From the NCBI GenBank assembly GCA_963575745.1, contig CAUYUJ010003058.1, positions 433,698 through 497,697 of the forward strand: 64,000 nt of DNA, read 5' to 3'. The notes below the pieces were generated by a model. The model saw only the letters and a program-made list of their open reading frames with translations. It was not told where the DNA came from and did no database searches. This DNA comes from Prorocentrum cordatum. Lineage: Eukaryota; Sar; Dinophyceae; Prorocentrales; Prorocentraceae. Positions 62,890 through 64,000 of this stretch are shown one piece after another (within the stretch, counting starts at the first letter, position 1; each line of letters begins with the position of its first letter). The position numbers and the translations under genes were made by a program.

Positions 62890-63660
62890 TGGATGACGTG
62901 CCAGGAAAATTTTCTGGCACGGCTTCGCTCTGCAGTCGTGCTGGCTCGCGGCGTTCAAGCCCCAGGAATGGTGGCGCGGCAAGATTTCAAATTGCCAGGG
63001 CGCACCGGCCACCTTGACTCGCGGCGCTGAAAACCCAAAATATGTGCGCTTAGCACGATTGAGGATTATTATCGGACGTCTGTCTTCCGATGGGCCCTGT
63101 CGCGCACAAGGGATAATTCGCTGCTGCGGCGCATGAATTTCTTTTTTCGTCAGCGGCGAGGCAGAGAAACCCGCTCCAGCGAGAAGCGAGAAAAGGGACG
63201 CCAACTAGCGAATTGGCCGGCGGGCAAAGAGGAGGGGGGGACGGCCGAGAGGAAGAAGGGACGCTCTGACGTCGAAGAGTTCGACGATGAGCAGCCGGGG
63301 GAGGGGGCAGCAGCAGCCAGGCGCGAAGGGCCCGAGCGCGGTGGGCGGCCGCGGCAAACCACGGTGGCAAGGGCGGCGGCAGGGCGGCTGCCAGCAGCTG
63401 GAACTGGCGGGCGGGCGCAGCGGGACACCGCGAATGGCAGAGGTACTGCGGCGCGCCGACGTGTAGGCGCAGCGCTGAGCCGTGCGAAGGCAGGAGCAAC
63501 GCAGCCATATGGCTGGCCGTGACAGGGGCATGGCGGCGTGACCGCCCAAGAGCGCGCGAGCTGGCCAGGGTGCCGGGAGAGGCGTGGCAGGAGGCGGCGG
63601 GGGAGCGATGTAGCATCCGATGTCCCATCCTCGCCCGACCGGGTTATTTGTGGCGCCGTC
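62890..63660. other. No clear gene
   Basis: GC-rich with open frames on both strands (a 192-codon - frame at 63,628-63,050). Purine-rich GAGGAGGGGGG stretches lie near 63,230. Nothing recognised. Confidence 0.35.
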
Positions 63661-63666
63661 AATGCA

Positions 63667-63990
63667 GATGCCGATATGGAACCACGGGTGGACTGGATAC
63701 GGCGTTCCACTCATTGCGCCGAACATCAACTTGCGAAGCTGGGCTCCACGGATTGGGCTACGGAGGTCCAGCGGCGACGCTGGAGATTGATCTCCCGCGG
63801 CGCAGATCTGTCCGACACAGAATGGGCGAATATAGTTTTGTTATGGCGTTCAGACCATGTGCTTCCCCACCACGCACGTCGACGACAAGGGCGGCAGAAA
63901 AAAAGTGGATCGACGATGTTTGGCACATTTCAACACGCATGTTTGTGACCACGCAACGACTCTGAACAAGATGCTGGAGGCTGCGCGCAC
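63667..63990 (+). mobile_element. 3' end of a LINE (non-LTR retrotransposon) ORF2
   Basis: The + frame reads RVDWIRRSTHCAEHQLAKLG, STDWATEVQRRRWRLISRGA, DLSDTEWANIVLLWRSDHVL and RRRQGRQKK, then after a run of seven A (63,898-63,904) the adjacent frame continues KWIDDVWHISTRMFVTTQ. The W(I/V)xR(S/A)T..A...L...G..DW......RRxWR...xxAR and GRxxxxWxDD pattern is what I recall for the region after the RT in dinoflagellate LINE proteins. The frame change at the A7 run and a missing GH before the Ala/Arg motif indicate a decayed copy. The 3' end lies at or beyond the window edge. Confidence 0.55.
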
Positions 63991-64000
63991 GCCCAGCTGG

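Overview
The window reads as nuclear DNA of a dinoflagellate. Four lines of evidence in the sequence support this. It contains relics of the dinoflagellate trans-spliced leader (SL; consensus core CCGTAGCCATTTTGG followed by CTCAAG). Four introns can be inferred from protein continuity, and each is best explained by a GC donor, an AG acceptor and AG|G at the exon junctions. Protein families that I recall as strongly expanded in dinoflagellates are present, and retroelement remnants and satellite arrays fill most of the rest. No tRNA, rRNA, CRISPR or bacterial-type operon is visible. The species cannot be named from sequence alone.

Layout. 0-5 kb holds one clear gene, a two-exon EAL-domain (cyclic-di-GMP phosphodiesterase-like) protein at about 2.48-4.08 kb on +. 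5.3-8.7 kb is a composite repeat: three copies of a ~300-bp module, each followed by a degenerate CTTGGGGCC array. 9.5-11.7 kb (-) is a decayed LINE ORF1-like region with tandem SL relics at its 5' end. 13-17 kb has weak ORFs. 17.4-20.3 kb is a ~105-bp satellite followed by an exact 77-bp satellite. 21-26 kb and 43-49 kb (-) are very GC-rich and hold exon-like pieces joined by Ala/Pro-rich linkers.

The most striking block is 25,948-36,360. Four intron-bearing genes all lie on the - strand. They are enclosed by 21-bp imperfect terminal inverted repeats (18/21) and by clusters of the palindrome GCGCTAATTAGCGC. I interpret this as an undescribed ~10.4-kb composite transposable element; this is inference, but every component is visible.

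Next come AATCTCC-type repeats (36.4-37.2 kb), a ~240-bp satellite with GGTGGGT cores (37.9-39.8 kb), inverted relatives of the earlier repeats (40.7-42.6 kb) and a 12-bp minisatellite of about 70 units (49.2-50.1 kb).

A tyrosine-recombinase retrotransposon (DIRS/PAT/Ngaro type) occupies 52,535-60,139. It has reverse transcriptase, RNase H and recombinase regions and the split direct repeat order A1-ORFs-B1-A2-B2. All its frames are broken and the catalytic tyrosine position reads Cys. It appears to split an older coding-like unit that starts at an SL relic (51,732) and resumes after 60,140. The window ends with the 3' end of a LINE. Apart from the EAL gene and the four-gene block, most reading frames here are repeat by-products or decayed.
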